From Aliiroseovarius sp. M344 (GTDB lineage: Bacteria > Pseudomonadota > Alphaproteobacteria > Rhodobacterales > Rhodobacteraceae), in assembly GCF_025140835.1 (NCBI RefSeq), contig NZ_CP081153.1:1798001-1862000 (forward strand): a DNA stretch of 64,000 bases. Direction: 5' to 3'. Made by a program: the position numbers and the translations under genes. The notes beneath the pieces are model-generated. The model saw only the letters and a list, made by a program, of their open reading frames with translations, made no database searches and was not told the origin of the DNA. Every line of letters starts with the position of its first letter. Within the stretch, counting starts at the first letter, position 1. This document shows positions 42,584 to 49,783 of the stretch, piece by piece.

Positions 42584-42949
42584 ATGGCATTGCCTGTCAT
42601 CCGCGAGGATATGACGAGCGACGAGCTCGACAAGATGATGACCAGCGCCTGTGACGCCTCGACCCTTCTGAAGGCGATCAGCCACGAAGGGCGATTGATG
42701 ATCCTGTGCCATCTGGTCACCGGCGAGAAATCCGTGACCGAGCTGGAAAATCTTTTGCACGCCCGTCAGGCGGCTGTTTCACAACAGCTTGCGCGCCTGC
42801 GTCTGGAGGGGCTGGTGACGCCGCGCCGTGAAGGCAAGACTATCTTTTATTCTTTGACCGATGAACGCCCTCGGCGGATACTCGAAGTGATCTACGAGTT
42901 GTTTTGTTCTGTGGGCGAGCCTGCGGACATCCAAAAAGCAGCCGAATAG
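42584..42949 (+). CDS. soxR: SoxR, ArsR-family repressor of the sox genes
   Basis: This 121-aa protein starts at ATG 42584, behind AAAGGAA; the longer frame starts in the soxS-soxR spacer. It is a winged helix-turn-helix of the ArsR/BigR type (LLKAISHEGRLMILCHL, then SVTELENLLHARQAAVSQQLARLRLEGLV and GKTIFYSL) with cysteines at Cys24, Cys47 and Cys111, two of which could sense sulfur compounds by disulfide or polysulfide bonding. It should repress sox transcription until thiosulfate or a derivative is present. Candidate operators are listed at 31080, 31735 and 41103. Confidence 0.9.
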   Translation: MALPVIREDMTSDELDKMMTSACDASTLLKAISHEGRLMILCHLVTGEKSVTELENLLHARQAAVSQQLARLRLEGLVTPRREGKTIFYSLTDERPRRILEVIYELFCSVGEPADIQKAAE

Positions 42950-43086
42950 ACTACTTTACCCAGTGCCGCCACGCAGACGCTTGCGCATCGCACAGCGACC
43001 GCCGGGACTAGACCACAGCGATATTGGACACGAACCGCATCGCTCGTGCCTTTCGGTGTCGCGCCAAGAGACAGGAGCATTCACCC

Positions 43087-44145
43087 ATGTTCGACTGGAT
43101 CAGTGACGCAAATCTAACGGCTTTGATCGGGCTTGTTGGCGGCGTGCTTCTGGGGTTGTCCGCGCGGCTTGGCCGGTTTTGCACCTTAGGCGCAATCGAA
43201 GACGCCCTTTATGCGGGTTCATCCCTGCGGCTGCGCATGTGGGGCATTGCCATCGGCGTCGCTATGATCGGCACCCATTTGTTGATCGGTGCCGGGATGC
43301 TGCCGACAGAAGAGGCGATATATCTCCGTCTGGGCTGGAACCCTTTAGCATCGATCGTTGGTGGACTGCTGTTTGGCTATGGCATGGCCTTGTCGGGAAA
43401 TTGCGGGTTTGGCGCGTTGGCGCGACTTGGCGGCGGCGACCTGCGCGCCTTCGTGATCGTCGTCGTTATGGGTCTTGCAGCTTATGTCGCGATTTCGGGT
43501 CCGCTTGCGCAACTGCGTATCTTGGCCTTCCCGGAAACGCCCGCCGACCCAACCGCCCTGCCCTCAATCTCGGTAAAACTGGCGGACATGCTGGGCCTGA
43601 CAGCGCCCACCATTGGGATTTTAATCGGCGTGATCCTGACCCTTGCCATGTTCTCAAGCAAAGAGATGCGCCAAGCCCCAACCGAGGTATTCTGGGCCAC
43701 CATCGCCGGGTTTGCGGTGGTGATCGGCTGGGGTGGCACGGCATGGGTCTTCGCCAACGGGTTCTCGGCAATCCCCGTGGAAAGCCACACCTATTCTGCG
43801 CCATTGGGCGACACGATGATTTACCTCATGACCTCATCCGGCTCGGCGCTGAATTTCGGTGTGGGCAGCGTGGCCGGCGTGTTGGCCGGGGCCTTTATTG
43901 GCAGCCTGTTCAAGGGCCACTTTCGCTGGGAAGCCTGCGAGGACCCGCGCGAGCTGAAGCGCCAGATGGGCGGCGCTGCAATCATGGGGCTGGGGGCTGT
44001 GATTGCCTTTGGCTGTTCGATCGGGCAAGGCCTTTCAGCTTTCGCAATCCTGTATTACGGCGCACCGGTCACCTTCCTTGCGATCATCGCCGGCGCGGCA
44101 TTTGGCCTGCGACAGCTGATTTCGGGCTTCGCGGTCGCTGAATGA
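43087..44145 (+). CDS. Full-length YeeE/YedE (TsuA-like) thiosulfate transporter
   Basis: This 352-aa membrane protein starts at ATG 43087 behind AGGAG. About nine hydrophobic helices are seen, with family cysteine motifs GRFCTLGAIEDAL, GNCGFGALARLGGGDLRAF and FGCSIGQGLSAF. In TsuA-type proteins these cysteines relay thiosulfate inward. It follows soxR by 137 bp and is a second, unsplit member beside the split pair at 30122-31012. Thiosulfate uptake is likely, for assimilation or as inducer. Confidence 0.88.
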   Translation: MFDWISDANLTALIGLVGGVLLGLSARLGRFCTLGAIEDALYAGSSLRLRMWGIAIGVAMIGTHLLIGAGMLPTEEAIYLRLGWNPLASIVGGLLFGYGMALSGNCGFGALARLGGGDLRAFVIVVVMGLAAYVAISGPLAQLRILAFPETPADPTALPSISVKLADMLGLTAPTIGILIGVILTLAMFSSKEMRQAPTEVFWATIAGFAVVIGWGGTAWVFANGFSAIPVESHTYSAPLGDTMIYLMTSSGSALNFGVGSVAGVLAGAFIGSLFKGHFRWEACEDPRELKRQMGGAAIMGLGAVIAFGCSIGQGLSAFAILYYGAPVTFLAIIAGAAFGLRQLISGFAVAE

Positions 44146-44291
44146 CCCCCGGGCAATAGGAAAATCGCCAAGACAACTTTTCTCACCTGCATTCGCTCTT
44201 TTCACTTTCCGGTCTGCAAGTTAGGGTCCGCCCCTGAAACGACCCGGTTGTCTGCAATCGGCGATAAAGGATGACAGGAAACCGCAGGGTC

Positions 44292-44786
44292 ATGACCGAT
44301 TTCACGCCAAGCCCGGATCACGCAGGCGCATTCCGCGCAGCCCTTGGGCTGTTCACCACCGGCGTGACGCTTGTCACCACCAAGACGCCGCGCGGGCCAT
44401 TGGCAATGACCGTGAACAGCTTCACCTCAGTCTCATTAGATCCGCCTCTGATTTTATGGTGCCCGGCCAAAGTGTCCGCCCGCCACGACGCCTTCGTCGA
44501 AGCCGAACATTTCGCCGTCCATCTGCTGTGTGATGATCAGGTCGAGGTCGCCCGAAATTTTGCCCGCCAAGGCGAAGATTTTTCCGAACTGAGCTGTCGT
44601 GAGGATTTCCATGGCGTACCGGTCATCGATCCGTGTCTTGCGCGCTTTGACTGCACGACCGAAAAGGTGGTCGATGGCGGCGATCATTCAATCGTTATCG
44701 GTCGGGTGCAACGGGTGGCCGCCAATGACGGCAAGCCATTGACCTTTCATGCCGGTCAGTTTGGCGGTTTCGACGGGTCGAATTAG
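44292..44786 (+). CDS. Flavin reductase family protein (FMN-binding split barrel)
   Basis: This 164-aa protein starts at ATG 44292; an in-frame ATG seven codons upstream is possible. It has the flavin reductase-like split barrel: LGLFTTGVTLVTT, PLAMTVNSFTSVSLDPPLILW, FAVHLLCDDQ, and a final GQFGGFD. It would reduce FMN with NAD(P)H or serve a two-component oxygenase. It follows the YeeE transporter but the 146-bp gap leaves operon membership open. Confidence 0.8.
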   Translation: MTDFTPSPDHAGAFRAALGLFTTGVTLVTTKTPRGPLAMTVNSFTSVSLDPPLILWCPAKVSARHDAFVEAEHFAVHLLCDDQVEVARNFARQGEDFSELSCREDFHGVPVIDPCLARFDCTTEKVVDGGDHSIVIGRVQRVAANDGKPLTFHAGQFGGFDGSN

Positions 44787-44819
44787 TTCGCAACTCCACC
44801 CTTCGCGCGCCCAACGGGG

Positions 44820-45233
44820 TCAGGGTGTCATGATCTGCGCGCGCTCATAGCTTGTCGTCGCTTCGGCACCGTCATCAAACACAAGCCGAACAGTCACCAT
44901 CTCAATCGAATTCAGGCCGAACTCCAGATAAGGAAGTTTGTCCACGACCTTTATCGCATTGGGTTGCGCTTCATCCTCGTAGCAGGGTTCGGCGTCATAC
45001 TGCTGTTCCGCTTCGCCATTGAGCGAATAGTGGATCTGAGCCAGACCGCAGCGCCACGCCAGCAAATGCGTGAAGTACAGAAGGTCTTTGCCATCATATT
45101 CGCGGACCGCGACCCAACTTCCTTTTGTCGCATCCAGAATGGGGCGCACTTCGTCGGCTGTCGTGAAATTTTGCGCCAGTGCGGGCGGCGTCAAACTCAT
45201 CATCAAGACAGTAGCAATCGCTGTTCTATACAT
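44820..45233 (-). CDS. Hypothetical periplasmic protein, 137 aa
   Basis: It starts at ATG 45233, behind AAGGAGCTGAGG; an in-frame TTG upstream is ignored. It has a signal peptide (MYRTAIATVLMMSLTPPALA) and then a small domain beginning NFTTADEVRPILDATKGSWVAVREYDG, with two cysteines (LAWRCGL and EPCYEDE) that could pair. I do not recognise a named family. It is convergent with the flavin reductase gene. Confidence 0.65.
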   Translation of the reverse strand: MYRTAIATVLMMSLTPPALAQNFTTADEVRPILDATKGSWVAVREYDGKDLLYFTHLLAWRCGLAQIHYSLNGEAEQQYDAEPCYEDEAQPNAIKVVDKLPYLEFGLNSIEMVTVRLVFDDGAEATTSYERAQIMTP

Positions 45234-45400
45234 CCTCAGCTCCTTCAAGCCAAACTCGATAAACCAAACTTTACAATAGGCTGGGTCGATCTGTGGACAA
45301 GATACACCAAACCCCGCAAAGGTCTAGCGGTTGAAACGCTTTCAGACTCGACCGCTTCCTGACTATACTGATCAAAATAAGAAGAGCAGGCAAACCACTG

Positions 45401-46414
45401 ATGGCCAAAACCGGACGGAAAACGGCGAAGTCGCGCCCCGATTTCAACATCCTTATTGTCGCACAAGCCGGCAGATTGTCTTACGAGGCACTCTTATTCG
45501 CGGCCACTCTGCGCCAGTCGGATCCAGATTTCGGCGGCCGGTTGATCATCGCGGAACCCCAACCCTCGGACCGCTGGCCGAACGATCCCCGCATCAAGCC
45601 GCATATTCGCGAGGCCCTGGAAGCGTTAGGTGCCGAGATTGTATCGTTTGAAAACCGCCATTTCGGTCACGACTACCCCAATGGCAACAAAATCGAAGCG
45701 TTGCTAGCCATGCCGGAAGGTGAGCCGTTTGTGTTCTTCGATACCGACACGGTGATCACCGGAAAACTGTCCGAGGTTGCGTTTGACTTTGATCGACCTT
45801 CCGCCTCGATGAAACGTGAAGGGACATGGCCCAAGGTGGAACTCTATGGTCCGGGCTACGGCGAGACCTGGAAATCCCTTTATGACAAATTTGGCCTCGA
45901 CTACGACGCGTCGCTGGATCTGAGCCATCCTGACGAATACTGGCAACGCTATATGTATTTCAACGCAGGCTGGTTTTTTGGCACCTGTCCCCGCACGTTT
46001 GGCCAAAGGTTTCTGGATTACGCTCTGGCGATCCGCGACGACCGGCCGGACACGCTGGTCTGTCAGGAGCTGTTTCCGTGGCTCGACCAGATCGCATTGC
46101 CGCTTGTGATTTCAAGCTTTGGCGGGGGGCGTCCGGGCACAGAGTTGGACGGGCTGGATGGCGACGTGACCTGTCATTGGCGCATCCTGCCGCTGGCTTA
46201 TGCCCGCGAAGACGACAGTGTTATCGACACCATCGAAACCGCCGCAGCCCCCAACAAAATAAAGAAAGTCCTGAAAGAATATGATCCGATGAAGCGGATG
46301 ATTTTTCAGGGGCGTGGCCAGAAGGTTCGCGCGCTGTTTGACCGCGACGCCCTGCCCCGACGCGAGCAAAAGATCCGCAACCAGATCAAGCGTGAAGGGT
46401 TCTGGATGCGGTGA
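45401..46414 (+). CDS. Glycosyltransferase-like (GT-A fold) protein
   Basis: This 337-aa cytoplasmic protein starts at ATG 45401. The N-terminal strand pattern FNILIVAQAGRLSYEALLFA and the acidic metal motif FVFFDTDTV (about 109-117, DTD like DxD) are those of nucleotide-sugar-binding GT-A folds. The C-terminus is basic. No membrane segment is seen. Conserved-looking but unassigned; the sugar substrate cannot be read from sequence. It stands alone between divergent neighbours, its 3' end sharing a terminator with the cold-shock gene. Confidence 0.6.
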   Translation: MAKTGRKTAKSRPDFNILIVAQAGRLSYEALLFAATLRQSDPDFGGRLIIAEPQPSDRWPNDPRIKPHIREALEALGAEIVSFENRHFGHDYPNGNKIEALLAMPEGEPFVFFDTDTVITGKLSEVAFDFDRPSASMKREGTWPKVELYGPGYGETWKSLYDKFGLDYDASLDLSHPDEYWQRYMYFNAGWFFGTCPRTFGQRFLDYALAIRDDRPDTLVCQELFPWLDQIALPLVISSFGGGRPGTELDGLDGDVTCHWRILPLAYAREDDSVIDTIETAAAPNKIKKVLKEYDPMKRMIFQGRGQKVRALFDRDALPRREQKIRNQIKREGFWMR

Positions 46415-46439
46415 TGCGGCATCGCGCGCGCAAAAGAAA

Positions 46440-46465
46440 AAGGCGCATCGTTTCCGATGCGCCTT
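46440..46465 (-). terminator. Intrinsic terminator of the cold-shock gene
   Basis: AAGGCGCATCG-TTTC-CGATGCGCCTT, a perfect 11-bp stem. On the minus strand it is followed by TTTCTTTTG, and on the plus strand it lies 26 bp after the glycosyltransferase stop. Confidence 0.88.
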
Positions 46466-46506
46466 CTAAGATCGAAGTAAGCTTCGACCTTAAAGGTTGT
46501 AAAACC

Positions 46507-46713
46507 TTACGCCAGAGCGATGTTCGACGCGCTTTCACGGCCGTCACGGCCGGGCTCGATGTCGAAAGTCACTTTCTGGTCGTCTGCAAGGCCGGTCAGA
46601 CCAGCACGCTCAACAGCAGAGATGTGTACAAACACGTCTTTGCCGCCGCTTTCGGGTGCAATGAAGCCAAAGCCTTTAGTTGCGTTAAACCATTTGACGG
46701 TTCCAGTAGCCAT
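46507..46713 (-). CDS. Cold-shock protein (CspA family)
   Basis: This 68-aa single cold-shock domain starts at ATG 46713 behind AGGAGA. RNA-binding motifs RNP1 (KGFGFI) and RNP2 (VFVHIS) are intact. It binds single-stranded nucleic acid and acts as an RNA chaperone. Its upstream region (46714-46900) is a long, T-rich leader, common for csp genes whose mRNA folds with temperature. The exact paralogue cannot be named. Confidence 0.92.
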   Translation of the reverse strand: MATGTVKWFNATKGFGFIAPESGGKDVFVHISAVERAGLTGLADDQKVTFDIEPGRDGRESASNIALA

Positions 46714-46935
46714 CGTATTTCTCCTAGTTAGTCTGCCCACGTTATGCGGCAGGTCGGCAAAGTCAGTACAAGATCGAGAGACTGAGCCTTTAGGAGCAGT
46801 GTAGTCGATAGTGGTAACGTCGCAGGCGTTACATGGGGCTCATTCGTTAGAAATACAAGGGTTTTTCTTGCAAGGCACTTTTTCGGTGGAAATCAGCGTA
46901 TCTTGAGAGGCGGCGTCGCCGCGATTTTGCCCAAA

Positions 46936-47349
46936 CTAGCCCGCAAACACCTGCGCCAGATCCCTAAACCCTTTAAATTCGATCGGATTGCCGGACGGAT
47001 CGTGAAAAAACATCGTCCATTGTTCACCGGGTTTACCTTCAAACCGAACCGTGGGCGGAATGATCCACGCGGTGCCATGTGCCTCAAGCCGGTCGGCCAG
47101 CGCGCGCCAGTCATCAAAGCCAAGCACTACACCAAAATGCGGCATCGCCACCATATGCGCCCCGACTTTTCCGGTGCGCGCTGTTTCAAACGGCTGGCCA
47201 AGATGCAGGCTTAACTGATGACCGAAGAAGTTGAAATCCACCCATGAGTTTGTTGATCTCCCCTCCGCACACCCCAACAAATCGCCATAGAAAGCACGCG
47301 CGGCGTCCAAATCGGTCACGTTGATGGCAAGATGAAATGGGGTCAGCAT
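46936..47349 (-). CDS. VOC-family (glyoxalase/bleomycin-resistance-type) protein
   Basis: This 137-aa protein has the typical VOC beta-alpha-beta-beta-beta start FHLAINVTDLDAARAFYGDLLGC and end FFHDPSGNPIEFKGF, including His6 and Glu near 128 as possible metal ligands. Many such proteins are small-molecule dioxygenase or lyase relatives. The substrate is unknown. It is divergent from metY with about 180 bp between starts. Confidence 0.75.
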   Translation of the reverse strand: MLTPFHLAINVTDLDAARAFYGDLLGCAEGRSTNSWVDFNFFGHQLSLHLGQPFETARTGKVGAHMVAMPHFGVVLGFDDWRALADRLEAHGTAWIIPPTVRFEGKPGEQWTMFFHDPSGNPIEFKGFRDLAQVFAG

Positions 47350-47529
47350 AGCGTGCTCCGGAACAAGGTTCTGAAAACTTTATCAGAGGGCGGAAAAAAG
47401 ACCAGCAGACTGGCCCGGATCAAACGTAGTTCCAATCTCCGCACGCCTATCACACCCGCAATGCAACTCCCGTTGATGCGCTGCGCCCTTTCGCCTAGCC
47501 TGCGCGCAACAAAAACGAGGGAGACAACC

Positions 47530-48822
47530 ATGTCCGACGACCGCCAACTGGGCTTTGACACGCTGCAAATCCATGCAGGGACCGAGCCTGACCCGGCCAC
47601 CGGCGCCCGTCAGGTGCCGATTTACCAAACCACGGCTTACGTGTTCAAAGATGCCGAGCACGCCGCGCGGCTCTTCAATCTGGAAGAAGTGGGCTTTATT
47701 TATTCGCGCCTGACCAATCCGACTGTGGCCGCGCTGCAAAACCGCATCGCCGCGCTTGAAGGTGGCGCAGGTGCTGTTTGCTGTTCTTCGGGTCACGCGG
47801 CCCAGATCATGGCACTGTTCCCGCTGATGGGTCCGGGCAAGAATGTCGTCGCCTCGACCCGGCTCTATGGCGGTTCAATCACCCAACTGAGCCTGACCAT
47901 CAAACGTTTTGGCTGGGAAACCAAGTTCGTTGATTTCGATGACGAGGCCGCCGTGGCCGCTGCCATCGACGACAACACCCGTGCCGTGTTCTGCGAATCC
48001 ATCGCAAACCCCGGTGGCTATATCACTGACATTCCAGCGATTGCTGCGATTTCTGACAAAGCGGGCGTGCCGCTGATCGTCGACAACACCTCGGCCACGC
48101 CTTACTTGTGCAACCCGATCTCTCTTGGTGCCACCTTGGTTGTGCATTCAACCACCAAATACCTGACCGGCAATGGCACGGTTATGGGTGGCTGTGTGGT
48201 CGATTCCGGTAAGTTCGACTGGATGGCATCCGACAAATTCCCGTCGCTCAGCCAACCCGAGCCTGCCTATCACGGTCTGACCTTCGGTGCAGCGCTTGGC
48301 CCAATGGCGTTCACCTTCCATGGGATCGCAATTGGCCTGCGCGATCTGGGCATGACCATGAACCCGCAAGCCGCGCATTATACGCTTATGGGCATCGAAA
48401 CCCTGTCGCTGCGGATGGAAAAACACGTCGCCAACGCCGAAAAAGTTGCCAATTGGCTTGAGGCCGACCCGCGTGTCGATGCGGTGACCTATGCCGGCCT
48501 GGACAGCTCGCCCTATAAATCGCGCATGGCGACTGTTTGCCCGAAAGGCGCCGGAGCCCTGTTCACCGTCGCGGTCAAAGGCGGCTATGACGCTTGTGTC
48601 AAGCTGGTGGATAGTCTGGAGCTGTTCAGCCACGTTGCGAACCTTGGTGACACGCGCTCGCTGATCATCCACTCGGCTTCAACCACCCACCGGCAATTGT
48701 CGGAAGAGCAGCAGATCGCAGCCGGTGCCGCCCCCAACGTGGTCCGGATTTCAATCGGAACCGAGGATGCCGCGGACATCATCGCCGATCTGGATCAGGC
48801 ACTGGCAAAAGCGACCGCCTGA
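47530..48822 (+). CDS. metY: O-acetylhomoserine sulfhydrylase
   Basis: This 430-aa PLP enzyme starts at ATG 47530 behind GAGGGAGAC; in-frame ATGs up to 200 bp upstream have no ribosome site. It has the Cys/Met-metabolism PLP fold: YSRLTNPTVAALQNRIAALEGG near the N-terminus, phosphate contacts SSGHAAQ, and VVHSTTKYLTGNG with the PLP lysine. It makes homocysteine from O-acetylhomoserine and sulfide, the direct sulfhydrylation route. It ends in a strong terminator. Confidence 0.92.
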   Translation: MSDDRQLGFDTLQIHAGTEPDPATGARQVPIYQTTAYVFKDAEHAARLFNLEEVGFIYSRLTNPTVAALQNRIAALEGGAGAVCCSSGHAAQIMALFPLMGPGKNVVASTRLYGGSITQLSLTIKRFGWETKFVDFDDEAAVAAAIDDNTRAVFCESIANPGGYITDIPAIAAISDKAGVPLIVDNTSATPYLCNPISLGATLVVHSTTKYLTGNGTVMGGCVVDSGKFDWMASDKFPSLSQPEPAYHGLTFGAALGPMAFTFHGIAIGLRDLGMTMNPQAAHYTLMGIETLSLRMEKHVANAEKVANWLEADPRVDAVTYAGLDSSPYKSRMATVCPKGAGALFTVAVKGGYDACVKLVDSLELFSHVANLGDTRSLIIHSASTTHRQLSEEQQIAAGAAPNVVRISIGTEDAADIIADLDQALAKATA

Positions 48823-48844
48823 CCGTGATCACTGCCAAAAAAAG

Positions 48845-48873
48845 AAAGGCCGCCATTTAGGCGGCCTTTTTAT
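48845..48873 (+). terminator. Intrinsic terminator after metY
   Basis: AAAGGCCGCC-ATTTA-GGCGGCCTTT followed by TTATTGTTTTG. The stem is 10 bp. Confidence 0.92.
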
Positions 48874-48893
48874 TGTTTTGAAGGACTTGAAGG

Positions 48894-49595
48894 CTACTCT
48901 TCACCCAATTCAAACACCATGGTCACACTCGATCCTATCTCAAGCTCGCCTGCCGCGACGGGCATGTCCGACTGAACGGCCTCCATCGCCATGCGACCAT
49001 AGGCAGGCGCAGGCACGTTGCCGCCGCCTTCTTGGATCGAAACGATCGACCCCAGCGTCACCCCGGCGGCCTCGGCCAGCACATTTGCCCGTGCCATCGC
49101 GTCCTTCACCGCATTGGCACGCGCCTCATCTTCGGCAGGCTGGCGATCTTGCAGGTCAAACTGCAATCCATTCAATTGGTTAGCGCCATCAGCTGTGACC
49201 GCCGACATGATCGGACCAAGCTGGCTGAGGTCGCGCACACGCACCGTAACCATCGTGCTGGCAATAAACCCTGTCAGCTTTGCTGGACCCTCTGAATTGC
49301 GGTTATAGTCATACTGCGGCGACAGGTTCACCTGAGAGCTTTGCATGTCGCGCGGCTCGATCCCCACCTCGGCAAGGCGAGCAAAAATAGACTGTGCAAT
49401 ACTTGCCACCTCATCAAGCGCAGCCCCGGCCTCGACCGCGTCTTTTGTCACGCCAAGGCTGATCCGAGCCATATCCGGTTCCACCTGAGATATGCCATGC
49501 CCCGTGACCGACAGTCGCGCATCCATATCACCATCCGCCAAAACGGGGGATGAAAGCGCCATCAGAAATCCAAAAATCGCAATCGTTTTCCGCAT
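48894..49595 (-). CDS. SIMPL-domain (DUF541) periplasmic protein
   Basis: This 233-aa protein starts at ATG 49595 behind AGGAG. A signal peptide (MRKTIAIFGFLMALSSPVLA) is followed by a SIMPL/DUF541 domain: LSVTGHGISQVEPDMARISLGV, the conserved alternate pattern YDYNRN, and VRVRDLSQLGPIMSAVT. Members of this family are periplasmic or outer-membrane-associated, with a role in stress or oxidative protection in some species. Convergent with metY. Confidence 0.85.
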   Translation of the reverse strand: MRKTIAIFGFLMALSSPVLADGDMDARLSVTGHGISQVEPDMARISLGVTKDAVEAGAALDEVASIAQSIFARLAEVGIEPRDMQSSQVNLSPQYDYNRNSEGPAKLTGFIASTMVTVRVRDLSQLGPIMSAVTADGANQLNGLQFDLQDRQPAEDEARANAVKDAMARANVLAEAAGVTLGSIVSIQEGGGNVPAPAYGRMAMEAVQSDMPVAAGELEIGSSVTMVFELGEE

Positions 49596-49783
49596 GTTAG
49601 TCTCCTGTTTTGGACACTCTGCGCCGATCTTTGCCGGACACAAGGTCGTATCCCATCGCCCCTTTTCATGAGCGAAATCCTGCTGTAGTTTCAAAGAGGT
49701 GCGTCCAGCCAGTGGGCTGTATTCGTATGCTTTAGGGGGCCCGGAATTTTCCCGGGAGGGGTCATTACAGGACGACAGACGGC